This document shows positions 1 through 6,717 of a stretch of 34,672 nt of DNA, in pieces. Source of the DNA: Anaerolineae bacterium (GTDB taxonomy: Bacteria; Chloroflexota; Anaerolineae; Aggregatilineales; UBA3940); assembly GCA_016926255.1 (NCBI GenBank), contig JAFGOY010000073.1:1-34672 (forward strand), given 5' to 3'. The number at the start of each line of letters is the position of its first letter. Position 1 is the first letter of the stretch. Both the position numbers and the translations under genes were made by a program. Below the pieces are notes generated by a model, which was given only the letters and a program-made list of their open reading frames with translations, was not told the DNA's origin and searched no databases.

Positions 1-84
1 GTGAAAGCAGCGTCTTGAGGCGCTGCTAGTAACAAGCCCTTATAGGGCTAGAGCAAGCCACCCGCTATGCGGGTGGTCTTGACT
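1..84. repeat. Cluster of three palindromes at the window edge
   Basis: Three hairpins follow one another. GCAGCG (7-12) pairs with CGCTGC (21-26) around a TTGA loop. AGCCCT (35-40) pairs with AGGGCT (44-49). CAAG-CCACCCGC (54-65) pairs with GCGGGTGG-T-CTTG (69-81) with one bulged T, and is followed by TTGACTT. The first two look like the palindromic repeats seen elsewhere in this window, for example at 28360-28535. The third, a long imperfect hairpin ending in TTGACTT, resembles the subterminal hairpin of IS200/IS605-type right ends. The gene that would settle this (a tnpB to the left) lies outside the window. Frame 1 reads VKAAS then stop, too short to identify. Confidence 0.55.
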
Positions 85-178
85 TCATTTTGAGTCACCC
101 CGATTATTATGCGTTCTTCACCTATTCGATGTTTTCTGGGCGGGTAGGAGACGGGTCACCAGAGGTAGATTCCTGATG

Positions 179-184
179 TATAAT
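179..184 (+). promoter_or_regulatory. Probable -10 box of the aldo/keto reductase gene
   Basis: A perfect TATAAT lies about 47 bases before the ATG at 232. The -35 at the right distance (TCACCA, 156-161, 17-base spacer) is weak. AGGA of AAAAGGACATC supplies a ribosome site before the ATG. Confidence 0.5.
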
Positions 185-231
185 GGGGATCGGGATCAAA
201 CAGATAATCACAAACAGAAAAGGACATCATC

Positions 232-1191
232 ATGGACTACCGCCGACTGGGGCGCACCGATCTCATCGTCTCTGAATTGTGCCTGGGAACAATGACCTTC
301 GGCTGGGGAGCCGATCAGCCGACCTCGCATGCGATCATGGATCGTGCCTTCGATGCGGGGATCAACTTTTTCGATACTGCCGACATCTACTCGCGGTGGG
401 CGGAAGGGAATCCCGGCGGGGTTTCCGAGACGTGGATCGGCAGCTGGCTGAAATCGAAGATGCGGCACGAGTTGATCATCGCGACGAAGGTACGGGGCCG
501 GATGTGGGACGGGCCGGACGGCGAAGGACTGTCACGCCCGCACATCATACGGGCGGTGGAAGACAGCCTGCGGCGGCTGCACACGGGCTATATCGACCTG
601 TACCAGACGCACTGGCCTGACGAGGAAACGCCGCTCGACGAAACGCTGCGGGCGCTCGACGATCTCGTGCAGCAGGGGAAGGTGTGTCACATTGGCTGCT
701 CGAACATCCCGGCATGGCTGCTGATGAAAAGCCTGTGGATCAGCGATGTGAAGAGGCTCGTAAGATACGAATCGGTGCAGCCGCATTACCACCTTGTCCA
801 CCGGGATGAGTTCGAGCGGGAGCTGAAGGCGGTGTGCATCGACCAGGAGATCGGGGTGATCCCCTACAGCCCGCTGGCGGGCGGCTTCCTGACCGGCAAA
901 TACACCCGTGAAGACGGCATACCGACCGGTTCGCGGGGCGAAACGATGAGCAAAATGCAGGGCTATATGACCGAGCGGAACTTCGATCTACTCGACACGA
1001 TGGCCGAGATCGGCGAGCGGCAGGGCAAGTCGATTGCGCAGGTGGCGCTGGCCTGGCAGCTCTCGCAGCCGGTGATCACCTCGCCGATCATCGGGGCGCG
1101 GACGGTCGAGCAATTGGAGGAGTCGCTGGGTGCGGTAGGGTATCGGCTGGGGGATGAGGAGATCGAGGTGCTGAATGGGGCGAGCGGATGA
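232..1191 (+). CDS. Aldo/keto reductase
   Basis: A 319-residue cytosolic NADPH-dependent oxidoreductase of the aldo/keto reductase superfamily, a (beta/alpha)8 barrel reducing carbonyl compounds; the substrate cannot be named. The catalytic tetrad is visible: Asp48 and Tyr53 in FFDTADIY, Lys86 in ATKV, His127 in QTHWPDE. The cofactor loops appear as YSPLAGGFLTGKY and, near the C-terminus, [14 protein letters not shown]. The ATG at 232 follows AAAAGGACATC. Length is normal for the family. The last ten residues (IEVLNGASG) differ from the more usual ending ([10 protein letters not shown]) kept in an orphan copy of the 3' end at 2131-2247. A second orphan copy lies at 2942-3034. The intact gene may therefore itself have a slightly altered end. 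Confidence in the family is very high. Confidence 0.96.
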   Translation: MDYRRLGRTDLIVSELCLGTMTFGWGADQPTSHAIMDRAFDAGINFFDTADIYSRWAEGNPGGVSETWIGSWLKSKMRHELIIATKVRGRMWDGPDGEGLSRPHIIRAVEDSLRRLHTGYIDLYQTHWPDEETPLDETLRALDDLVQQGKVCHIGCSNIPAWLLMKSLWISDVKRLVRYESVQPHYHLVHRDEFERELKAVCIDQEIGVIPYSPLAGGFLTGKYTREDGIPTGSRGETMSKMQGYMTERNFDLLDTMAEIGERQGKSIAQVALAWQLSQPVITSPIIGARTVEQLEESLGAVGYRLGDEEIEVLNGASG

Positions 1192-1228
1192 TCAGCCGGT
1201 GGCTACCTAATTGAGGATTCGCGAAGCT

Positions 1229-2128
1229 ATGAGCAAAAGAAAAAGGTTTGTCGAAATCTTGGAACGGTATCGACCTCTGGGGATCATCAAGGCGGGTGAA
1301 CTTCTTCTGCGTCCTGACGATGCACTCCGCCTCGCTGACGAACTGGGGCAGCTTGGTATCGCCATCCTGGGTTGTGATGGCTGGTATTATGTGAAACCGG
1401 GCGACGACAAGGCTATTGCACAGGACTTGGCCGCTGACTTCTTTGTAGGCAATGATGTCTTGCAGGGAAACGATTCCGTTCAGAAAAGTGTCAAGGCGGT
1501 CAAGCAGTTCATCGTGACCAGTATTCCTGAGAAAACGGATTTCATATCTTTTACGTTCGATGTCCCGCCTTCTTGGGACATGGTTTTGAAAGAACATAAG
1601 CAGCGACAATCGGGTCGTGATAAACAAACCGGTGGACTTCTCTCGCTCTTCAAAGAGATGCCAATCGCGGTAATAATTGGTTTTGTCCCCATATTGTTCA
1701 TTGTCGTGTTTGTGCCTCTATTGTTATACGAAATGCTAGCGCCAATGCCACGTGAAGGATTTGAACCTGTGCAGTTCGGCCCCCTCGAACCGGGTATTGT
1801 GAGAGAGACTCAATTCTCCATCCCGGCTGGGGAATGGGGAATCGAACTTCATGTTCATGAATACAATGCGGAATACGCGCAGCAGATCAGGGTACATATA
1901 GTCCCAATTACTGAGACGAGCCTTCACCTATGTGTTAGTAAAAATCGTCGAGATTTGCGAAACTGTATTGTTGAAGATGGGAGAGTCTGGCAGGAAAATA
2001 CTAATGGAGCTTTTTCTGTCGAAGCATCTTTGCCAGCCAGGGGCAAATACTACATCAAAATCTTTGCGTATGAACAGCAGGGTAGCTACCAGATCAGTGT
2101 AGAGGAATTAACACCAGGGATTGAATGA
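1229..2128 (+). CDS. Unrecognised single-span membrane protein with ectodomain (accessory gene)
   Basis: About 299 residues, no family recognised with confidence. The N-terminal ~100 residues look like a small soluble alpha/beta domain ([22 protein letters not shown]...LGCDGWYYV), in style similar to small immunity-type domains, but this is only an impression. One hydrophobic segment (about residues 145-171, [24 protein letters not shown]) is followed by a ~125-residue beta-rich domain ending in [21 protein letters not shown], resembling pre-peptidase/beta-sandwich ectodomains. The ATG at 1229 has TGAGGA upstream; a TTG at 1211 is an alternative start. The gene is AT-richer than the reductase before it. 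Its stop is two bases from an orphan copy of the reductase 3' end, suggesting the two arrived together. Confidence 0.75.
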   Translation: MSKRKRFVEILERYRPLGIIKAGELLLRPDDALRLADELGQLGIAILGCDGWYYVKPGDDKAIAQDLAADFFVGNDVLQGNDSVQKSVKAVKQFIVTSIPEKTDFISFTFDVPPSWDMVLKEHKQRQSGRDKQTGGLLSLFKEMPIAVIIGFVPILFIVVFVPLLLYEMLAPMPREGFEPVQFGPLEPGIVRETQFSIPAGEWGIELHVHEYNAEYAQQIRVHIVPITETSLHLCVSKNRRDLRNCIVEDGRVWQENTNGAFSVEASLPARGKYYIKIFAYEQQGSYQISVEELTPGIE

Positions 2129-2130
2129 GA

Positions 2131-2247
2131 CCGCCGATCATCGGTGCGCGGACGGTCGAACAATTGGAGGAGTCGCTCGGCGCGGTGGGGTATCGGCTGA
2201 GCGATGAGGCCATGTCGGCGCTGGATGAGGCGAGTGGCTGGGAGTGA
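2131..2247 (+). pseudogene. Orphan 3' end of an aldo/keto reductase, copy 1
   Basis: In frame this stretch encodes [20 protein letters not shown] followed by [18 protein letters not shown] and a TGA, clearly the C-terminus of an aldo/keto reductase. It matches bases 1081-1191 closely. Over the shared core nearly all differences are synonymous (GGG/GGT, GAG/GAA, CTG/CTC, GGT/GGC, GTA/GTG). There is no start codon or N-terminal part. It begins immediately after the stop of the 1229-2128 gene. Its end supplies GGGAG, the probable ribosome site of the next gene. Confidence 0.9.
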
Positions 2248-2251
2248 ATCT

Positions 2252-2929
2252 GTGAATCGATATAGTCTGTCCATCGCTTCGCCACACAGACATAAACTGG
2301 ACATAGTCAGTTCAGTATTAGGTAGTGAGCCTCTGAGACGGATGCTATTCCCTGCTATTATGCACACAGGCCCACAGAGCAGCATAAGGCTAGCAACCCC
2401 CAACGAATTTTCTACCTCATTGATACCTAAAGAGTACTACGCTGACAGTCTCGTCAGAATACCGCTGCATGGTGAGAACGGTACTGACTTTGCAGCCACT
2501 CTGTATTTGAAAGAGACTGTCGTACCGGATGTAATTGTTTTTAAGTTTACCGAACAACATTATCTGAACGATGTGATTACTTATGAAGACTTGAAGACAC
2601 TTATCGCCGGAGTCGTTTCTATCTTTGATGCAGACTACGCAATGCTATTCAACCACGAGATCGACCATATTGAAGGCAGAACGAAATGGGTCAATGGTCC
2701 GGACAGAAAGTTCCTTCGGAAACTGGGGTGGTTTACGTATTTTGGGCCTAGCTTTGTTGACTTTTTGGGTCGGAGGCGGTTCAAGTCATTGCGGTCAGTT
2801 GCCGAGAAGTACGAGTTACACGGTGGTATTATGGTAATCTTGCAGGAAGAGCCGCTTCAAAACGAACCTAAACATCTGGCACGGTTGCGTCAGGCCGAAG
2901 CTGAAATGCGTTTGCATAAGCTATCTTAG
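2252..2929 (+). CDS. Possible immunity-type protein (Imm52-like), accessory gene
   Basis: About 225 residues from a GTG start at 2252, chosen because GGGAG (2240-2244) lies seven bases upstream. The longer frame from ATG 2204 would run out of frame through the copied reductase tail and is unlikely. The C-terminal half (DADYAMLFNHEID, LGWFTYFGPSFVDFL, ELHGGIMVILQEEP) recalls Imm52-type immunity proteins, small soluble proteins that neutralise polymorphic toxins; this rests on pattern memory. No signal peptide or membrane span is visible. No cognate toxin lies nearby, so it would be an orphan. It is AT-richer than the flanking reductase sequence and has an orphan reductase tail on each side (2131-2247, 2942-3034). 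Confidence 0.7.
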   Translation: MNRYSLSIASPHRHKLDIVSSVLGSEPLRRMLFPAIMHTGPQSSIRLATPNEFSTSLIPKEYYADSLVRIPLHGENGTDFAATLYLKETVVPDVIVFKFTEQHYLNDVITYEDLKTLIAGVVSIFDADYAMLFNHEIDHIEGRTKWVNGPDRKFLRKLGWFTYFGPSFVDFLGRRRFKSLRSVAEKYELHGGIMVILQEEPLQNEPKHLARLRQAEAEMRLHKLS

Positions 2930-2941
2930 TCATCTACAAAG

Positions 2942-3034
2942 GCGTGGACGGTCGATCAGTTGGAGGAGTCGCTCGGCGCGGTAGGGTATCGGCTGAGCGA
3001 TGAGGAGCTGGATAATCTGCTGTTAGCAGATTAA
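2942..3034 (+). pseudogene. Orphan 3' end of an aldo/keto reductase, copy 2
   Basis: Reads [18 protein letters not shown] then SDEELDNLLLAD and TAA. The match with 1100-1170 and 2150-2210 is clear until about 3010, where the sequence runs into a hairpin. There is no start codon. It begins 12 bases after the stop of the 2252-2929 gene. The final codons are made by an inverted repeat, which looks like a junction. Confidence 0.88.
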
Positions 3035-3058
3035 TAGGAGTTTTGGCTGCGCCAAAAC
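3014..3058. repeat. Two adjacent perfect hairpins at the end of the reductase tail array
   Basis: AATCTGCT (3014-3021) pairs with AGCAGATT (3025-3032) around GTT. GTTTTGGC (3040-3047) pairs with GCCAAAAC (3051-3058) around TGC. Neither is followed by a clear T-run, so they are recorded as repeats, possibly with terminator function. Confidence 0.6.
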
Positions 3059-3082
3059 GTCCACAACTGCATGGCTGCGCGA

Positions 3083-3148
3083 CATCTCCCCCAAGCTGGG
3101 GGCGATCAAGAAGCGTTCGATTTTGTGGGTGGCATCCCTACGAGCCGG
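3083..3148. repeat. Dispersed palindrome CCCCCAAGCTGGGGG plus TACGAGCCGG
   Basis: The block around CCCCCAAGCTGGGGG (26 bases, 3083-3108) recurs with a single change at 4810-4835. The word TACGAGCCGG at 3139-3148 recurs at 4707-4716 and 4900-4909, each time near the end of a palindrome block. This places the blocks between 3.0 and 4.9 kb in one dispersed repeat family. Confidence 0.65.
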
Positions 3149-3168
3149 TATCAGGTATAAACGAGCTT

Positions 3169-3987
3169 ATGAAACTATCGACGTTATTTCGGTCAGAGGC
3201 ATACAGCGAAATCACCCGGCGCTACCGGCGAGAGCGGCAGCGAATCCCCGACATGATCCGCAACCCGAGCCGGTGGGCTTTGCGGCGGGCGCTGATCAAA
3301 TCGGTGAACCTGCCCGTGTGGGTCGATGCGGGCGAGCGGGGCCGGTACTACCTCAAAGACCCGGTCGATGACCCGACGCTGCAATATCTGCTCACCGCCT
3401 GGGCCGATACCTACTATCCGCCGGAGATCGGGCCGGGGGATGCGCCATCGCTGATCCTCGATATCGGGGCGCACAACGGGATGTTCGCCGTCGGGGCGCT
3501 GATGCACTGGCCGGGGGCCTCGCTGATCGCGGTCGAGCCTGCGGCGGAAGCGGTCGAGTTCATTCGAATCAATGTGAAGGGCAACCGGCTGGGTGATCGG
3601 GTGGAGATCGTGCCGAAGGCGATTGCCGATCACGACGGGTGGAGCGTGCTGGTCGACGTGCCGGGCGATACGTGTGCGCGGTTCTTGCAGGAATTCGACC
3701 CGGCGGCGGATCAGCGCGGCGCGAAAATCCCGACGACCACTTTGGCGGCGCTGCTGGGCGAGCGTCGGCCCGACTTCGTGAAGTGCAACGCGGAGGGCGC
3801 GGAATACGTCGCCGTGCCGCAGTTGTTGGCCCTCGGCGGCGCGTCGACGATGGTGGTGCAGTGCCATTATCGATTCGGTGACCCGGCGGCGCTGGTCGAG
3901 CAGGTCAGGACGGCGGGGTATCAGGCGTCGATGGTTCAGCGCGGGGACGATCACGAGTGGTGGCATTTCATCCGAGATGGCCTATAA
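3169..3987 (+). CDS. FkbM-family SAM-dependent methyltransferase
   Basis: About 272 residues. The start at ATG 3169 is chosen because the upstream in-frame 42 residues lie in repeat sequence and look non-protein-like (CATSPPSWGRSRS). A SAM-binding Rossmann core is visible: SLILDIGAHNGMFAV (motif I), then LIAVEPAAEAVEFIRINV (acidic motif II and the following helix), then IPTTTLAALL and PDFVKCNAEGAEYVAVPQLL. The last block corresponds to the FkbM signature in which D-x-E-G is usual; here it reads NAEGAE, a small deviation. FkbM enzymes usually O-methylate sugars, polyketides or other metabolites, so the substrate is unknown. The neighbours give no pathway context. Confidence 0.88.
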   Translation: MKLSTLFRSEAYSEITRRYRRERQRIPDMIRNPSRWALRRALIKSVNLPVWVDAGERGRYYLKDPVDDPTLQYLLTAWADTYYPPEIGPGDAPSLILDIGAHNGMFAVGALMHWPGASLIAVEPAAEAVEFIRINVKGNRLGDRVEIVPKAIADHDGWSVLVDVPGDTCARFLQEFDPAADQRGAKIPTTTLAALLGERRPDFVKCNAEGAEYVAVPQLLALGGASTMVVQCHYRFGDPAALVEQVRTAGYQASMVQRGDDHEWWHFIRDGL

Positions 3988-4000
3988 TTTGGCATGAGGT
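3983..4000 (+). promoter_or_regulatory. -10 box and ribosome site for the 4008 gene
   Basis: TATAAT at 3983-3988 overlaps the stop codon of the methyltransferase gene. GAGG (3996-3999) follows, then ATG at 4008. The leader would be only about a dozen bases. Confidence 0.45.
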
Positions 4001-4007
4001 GACAGGC

Positions 4008-4334
4008 ATGGAATCGATGACATTTGACCGGGCCTATGCGATCATCAGGCAGCTATCGATAGACGATCAGCACCGGCTGCTCGAAACGCTGCAAGCAGAG
4101 CTTCAACCCGCCGACGAGTGGGCTTTGCAGGGGCCGCAGCTTGCCTTCATGATCCAGCATCATGACGAGATCGAGCGGGCCTATCAAGCCGGTGAGATGG
4201 CCGCGCTGGGGCAGATCGCAGCGTCTGAAGAATACCGGGCGGTGTTCGGCGATATGCCCTGGGACGAGGCATATGATCGCTACGAGGAAACCTGGTGGGT
4301 CGACGATGACGACTTTTTTCGTAGCACCCTTTAA
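4008..4334 (+). CDS. Small antitoxin-like protein
   Basis: 108 residues, soluble and acidic. The N-terminus (FDRAYAIIRQLSIDDQHRLLETLQAEL) has the helix pattern common in small antitoxins that begin with a repeat of the type LP-x-x-x-Q-x-x-LL. The remainder (AFMIQHHDEIERAYQAGEMAALG) is helical and unfamiliar. The ATG at 4008 has GAGGTGACAGG upstream; ATG 4017 is an alternative. The 3' end overlaps the next gene by 29 bases in another frame, and base composition turns AT-rich close to that point. The last residues (WWVDDDDFFRSTL) may therefore be a new ending created by a recombination junction. An antitoxin role is inference; no toxin is recognised next to it. Confidence 0.65.
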   Translation: MESMTFDRAYAIIRQLSIDDQHRLLETLQAELQPADEWALQGPQLAFMIQHHDEIERAYQAGEMAALGQIAASEEYRAVFGDMPWDEAYDRYEETWWVDDDDFFRSTL

Positions 4335-4674
4335 CCCAACCAACTGGAAAACGGTCAAAAGCGATCTTTCGATTGATCCAACCTCATATAAGCAGCAGTT
4401 GATAGCTGATTGGCCCAATACAACATTCCACGATCTGTCACCACACGTATTGCTTGCGTGGAGTATTGCTGGGGAGTATATCTACTGTAGTCTCCAGATG
4501 GACAAACAAACCTTAACACTGGACGCGCCCTATGAAGCGTTTTTCCTGTGGCATCGCAGTGTCATACCTGTTGAATATCGACTATACCTGTTCCACGAGA
4601 GTTCGTCGGACAGTATGGAATTGAAGCCAGCGACAAAACTCGAAGACCTTCACAAATATCTGGGCAGAAGCTGA
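4306..4674 (+). CDS. Unrecognised small soluble protein
   Basis: 122 residues from ATG 4306 (MTTFFVAPFNPTNWKTVK). The longer upstream frame is a shadow of the preceding gene. No signal peptide, membrane span or known motif is visible. A recognisable aromatic-rich block is APYEAFFLWHRSVIPVEYRLYLF, then LEDLHKYLG at the end. It is clearly AT-richer than the genes before it and starts inside them, so it is probably translationally coupled to the 4008 gene. Its size and setting fit an accessory or immunity-like protein, but I cannot name a family. Confidence 0.7.
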   Translation: MTTFFVAPFNPTNWKTVKSDLSIDPTSYKQQLIADWPNTTFHDLSPHVLLAWSIAGEYIYCSLQMDKQTLTLDAPYEAFFLWHRSVIPVEYRLYLFHESSSDSMELKPATKLEDLHKYLGRS

Positions 4675-4684
4675 AGAAGGTTAG

Positions 4685-4909
4685 CGGGCACAGCGGGCTG
4701 TGCCCGTACGAGCCGGAGTACAAAGGTAATCCGTCAGATTCGCTCGGCGGCTCTCAGCCGCGCACTGCGGGCGTGGAAAAAATCGCCCCCTCTGGCCGAC
4801 TTTGTCGCCCATCTCCCCCAATCTGGGGGCGATCAGGGTTGGCATGGATTGATACGGCATGGGATGGCGATCAGGGCGGGCGACCGCGAGGGTCGCCTCT
4901 ACGAGCCGG
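4685..4909. repeat. Gene-poor stretch of palindromic repeats
   Basis: Between the genes ending at 4674 and starting at 4922. It contains CGGGCACAGC/GCTGTGCCCG (4685-4706), the CCCCCAATCTGGGGG block (4810-4835, second copy of 3083-3108), and GGCGACC (4879-4885) pairing with GGTCGCC (4891-4897). TACGAGCCGG follows the first and last hairpins (4707-4716, 4900-4909). Hairpins of the form GGGCGACC...GGTCGCCC followed by TACG are a common intergenic repeat type in Chloroflexota and some other phyla. An antisense rsmH tail (4734-4775) is embedded here. Confidence 0.65.
4734..4775 (-). pseudogene. Orphan 3' end of an rsmH gene
   Basis: On the minus strand this short stretch reads HARSARLRAAERI then TGA. 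The intact rsmH at 5501-6436 ends [16 protein letters not shown] then TGA. Over the ten aligned codons ARSARLR-x-AER I count 24 of 30 bases identical, with only one residue changed. The orientation is the same as rsmH. It lies about 770 bases beyond the true rsmH end, with the plus-strand accessory gene 4922-5488 between. It is short, but the C-terminal signature is highly characteristic of rsmH. Confidence 0.72.
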
Positions 4910-4921
4910 GAGCATAATGAG

Positions 4922-5488
4922 ATGAGATTAAGAAAGAGCGTTTACCTCGTATCACGATTGACGCTGGAAGAGACGATCAAGCGGCTGTCAGAGCATAACG
5001 GTCGCAAGACAAAACGTGTCAACACATTGCTACCAACCCCAAGTGGGGCATGGTTCGAGATCGTCGACGGCGATGCCGAGCGTATCACCTTTCAACTTTA
5101 CAGGCCCGGCTACCGGCGGATACTGCCCGGTTTTCGCGGTGCGAAACTGGGCGGCATAGTCATTCGTGGCATCATTCGCGAAGGCGGCGAGCAGGTAACA
5201 AGCATCGAGGCTTCATCGCAGGTTCTGATCGGGGATTTATTGATGACCAGCCTGAGCATGCTTGTGATTTCTGGCTCTTTAATGATCTATCCGCTCATCA
5301 TGTTTCATATGTTGGGATACCCAATTGGCATCGCCTTTCTGGTTGTGCTGGTATTGGCCGTCCTGATGCTGCCCCTGTGGCGCAATCTGCTGATGCGGAT
5401 TGTCGACGAGTTGTTTGCCACCCTGAAGGAGACTGTCCACGGTAGCCCAACCTGGACATTGGTCGAGGATCATCACAGTGACAGCTAG
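4922..5488 (+). CDS. Unrecognised protein with two membrane spans
   Basis: 188 residues from ATG 4922 (MRLRKSVYLVSRLTLEETIKRL), with GGGAG about ten bases upstream. The N-terminal ~100 residues form a predicted alpha/beta soluble domain (RKTKRVNTLLPTPSGAWFEIVDG...FQLYRPGYRRILPGFRGAKLGG). Two adjacent transmembrane helices follow (LMTSLSMLVISGSLMIYPLIMF and GIAFLVVLVLAVLMLPLWRNLL). The C-terminus (RIVDELFATLKETV) is cytosolic if both ends face inward. No family recognised. It lies between the intact rsmH and an orphan rsmH tail and converges on rsmH with a 12-base gap, so it is likely an insertion. Confidence 0.72.
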   Translation: MRLRKSVYLVSRLTLEETIKRLSEHNGRKTKRVNTLLPTPSGAWFEIVDGDAERITFQLYRPGYRRILPGFRGAKLGGIVIRGIIREGGEQVTSIEASSQVLIGDLLMTSLSMLVISGSLMIYPLIMFHMLGYPIGIAFLVVLVLAVLMLPLWRNLLMRIVDELFATLKETVHGSPTWTLVEDHHSDS

Positions 5489-5500
5489 TTGGAGCGAGGA

Positions 5501-6436
5501 TCACCCCACCCGCTCCGCGACTCTCAACCTTGCGCTGCGGGCGCGGGGATTGTCGTCGATTTCGGCCTCCCCGGCCATGATCGGCTTACGGCTGATCAGC
5601 GTCAGCGCCGCTTTGTGATCACAGGTGCAGAAGGGGCGCTCCGGCGGGCAGATGCAATCCTGTGATTCGCGCCGCATGAACTGCTTGACGATCCGGTCTT
5701 CGAGCGAGTGAAAGCTGATCACCGCCAGCCGTCCGCCCGGCTTCAACAGGTCGAGGGTCTGGGGGAGCACGTCCTCTAGTTCGCCAAGTTCATCGTTGAC
5801 CGCAATTCGCAGCGCCTGAAAGGTGCGCGTCGCGGGGTGGATCGACGCGCTGCGTCGATCCTTCGATCTCGGCACCGCCCCGGCGATGATGTCGGCCAGT
5901 TGGGAGGTCGATTCGATGGGGCGCGATTGGACAATCGCCCTGGCGATTCGGCGCGAGTGGCGTTCCTCGCCGTACTGGTAGATCAGATCGGCGAGTTGAT
6001 CCTCACGCAGCCCGTTGATCAGGTCGGCGGCGCTGGTCGATTGGCGACGGTCGTAGCGCATGTCGAGCGGGCCGTCGTAGCGGAAGGAGAAGCCGCGTTC
6101 CGGGTCGTCGATCTGGATCGAGGAGAAGCCGAGATCGAGCAGGATGGCGTCGACGGGGGCAAATCCGAGCGCCGGGGCGCGTCGACCCATCTCCGCGTAG
6201 GAACCCTGAACCAGCGTCACCCGATCACCGTAATCGGACAAGCGGCGGCGTGTCAGTTCGACGGCCCCGGCGTCGCGGTCGAAACCCAGCAGGCGGCCAT
6301 CGGCGGTGGCATCGAGCCAGGCGGCGGCGTGACCTCCCGCCCCGACCGTCCCGTCGATGAGCGATGCGCCGGGGCGCGGGGCCAGCGCGTCGAGGACTTC
6401 GGCGAGTAAGACCGGCTGGTGGGTGGGTTCGTTCAT
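5501..6436 (-). CDS. rsmH: 16S rRNA (cytosine(1402)-N(4))-methyltransferase RsmH
   Basis: 311 residues, normal length. It methylates N4 of C1402 in 16S rRNA using SAM, tuning decoding at the ribosomal P site. Diagnostic motifs in order: [26 protein letters not shown] (SAM motif I), [67 protein letters not shown], and the terminal [14 protein letters not shown]. In many bacteria the gene sits in the mraZ-rsmH-ftsL division cluster; here it stands alone, with no mraZ upstream and no division genes. No strong ribosome site precedes the ATG. An AT-rich -10-like stretch (GATAAATAATG on the minus strand) lies about 20 bases upstream, so the mRNA may be nearly leaderless. Confidence 0.98.
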   Translation of the reverse strand: MNEPTHQPVLLAEVLDALAPRPGASLIDGTVGAGGHAAAWLDATADGRLLGFDRDAGAVELTRRRLSDYGDRVTLVQGSYAEMGRRAPALGFAPVDAILLDLGFSSIQIDDPERGFSFRYDGPLDMRYDRRQSTSAADLINGLREDQLADLIYQYGEERHSRRIARAIVQSRPIESTSQLADIIAGAVPRSKDRRSASIHPATRTFQALRIAVNDELGELEDVLPQTLDLLKPGGRLAVISFHSLEDRIVKQFMRRESQDCICPPERPFCTCDHKAALTLISRKPIMAGEAEIDDNPRARSARLRVAERVG

Positions 6437-6457
6437 GGGGATGATGATACATTATTT

Positions 6458-6476
6458 ATCCACAGATGACACAGAT
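6458..6476 (+). repeat. Dispersed ATCCACAGATGACACAGAT repeat, copy 1
   Basis: Near-identical to 9285-9302 (one base differs over the shared 18). Both copies are followed within about 120 bases by a CCGCGAATTGG word (about 6554 and 9383). This looks like an intergenic repeat family. The ACAGAT word is itself repeated within each copy. Confidence 0.6.
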
Positions 6477-6617
6477 ATCACAGATTTTTGTCTTCATGAG
6501 ATTGTGGGCGGATAGGCCTGGAGTGAGTGTGGGCAGCGTTGGAGGATTCGATCCGCGAATTGGAAATTTAGGCGACCGGCCACCGTCCGCCGAGGGTAAT
6601 CTATGATGACGCGGCTA

Positions 6618-6665
6618 TTGCCATAATATATTATGTCATGTAGCATGTTTGCTTATAATAAGCAA
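6618..6665 (+). promoter_or_regulatory. Palindrome-rich promoter region of the lipoprotein gene
   Basis: CATAATATATTATG (6622-6635) is a perfect 14-base palindrome. TTGCTTA-TAA-TAAGCAA (6649-6665) is a perfect 7+7 inverted repeat with TATAAT at 6654-6659 inside. TTGCCA (6618-6623) could be a -35, with TAGCAT (6641-6646) at 17 bases as an alternative -10. The two palindromes would suit dimeric regulator sites. Confidence 0.5.
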
Positions 6666-6717
6666 CAAGGGTAAATTAAGGTAAAGACGCCACTGACGTT
6701 GAATCTCGGAGAAAACC

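Noticed and set aside
2204-2251. Upstream ATG extension of the 2252-2929 gene
   Set aside because: These codons run out of frame through the copied aldo/keto reductase tail. GTG 2252 has a good ribosome site at seven bases.
3043-3168. N-terminal extension of the FkbM-like gene
   Set aside because: It passes through palindromic repeat sequence and yields Pro/Ser/Arg-rich residues unlike the family. ATG 3169 is the natural start.
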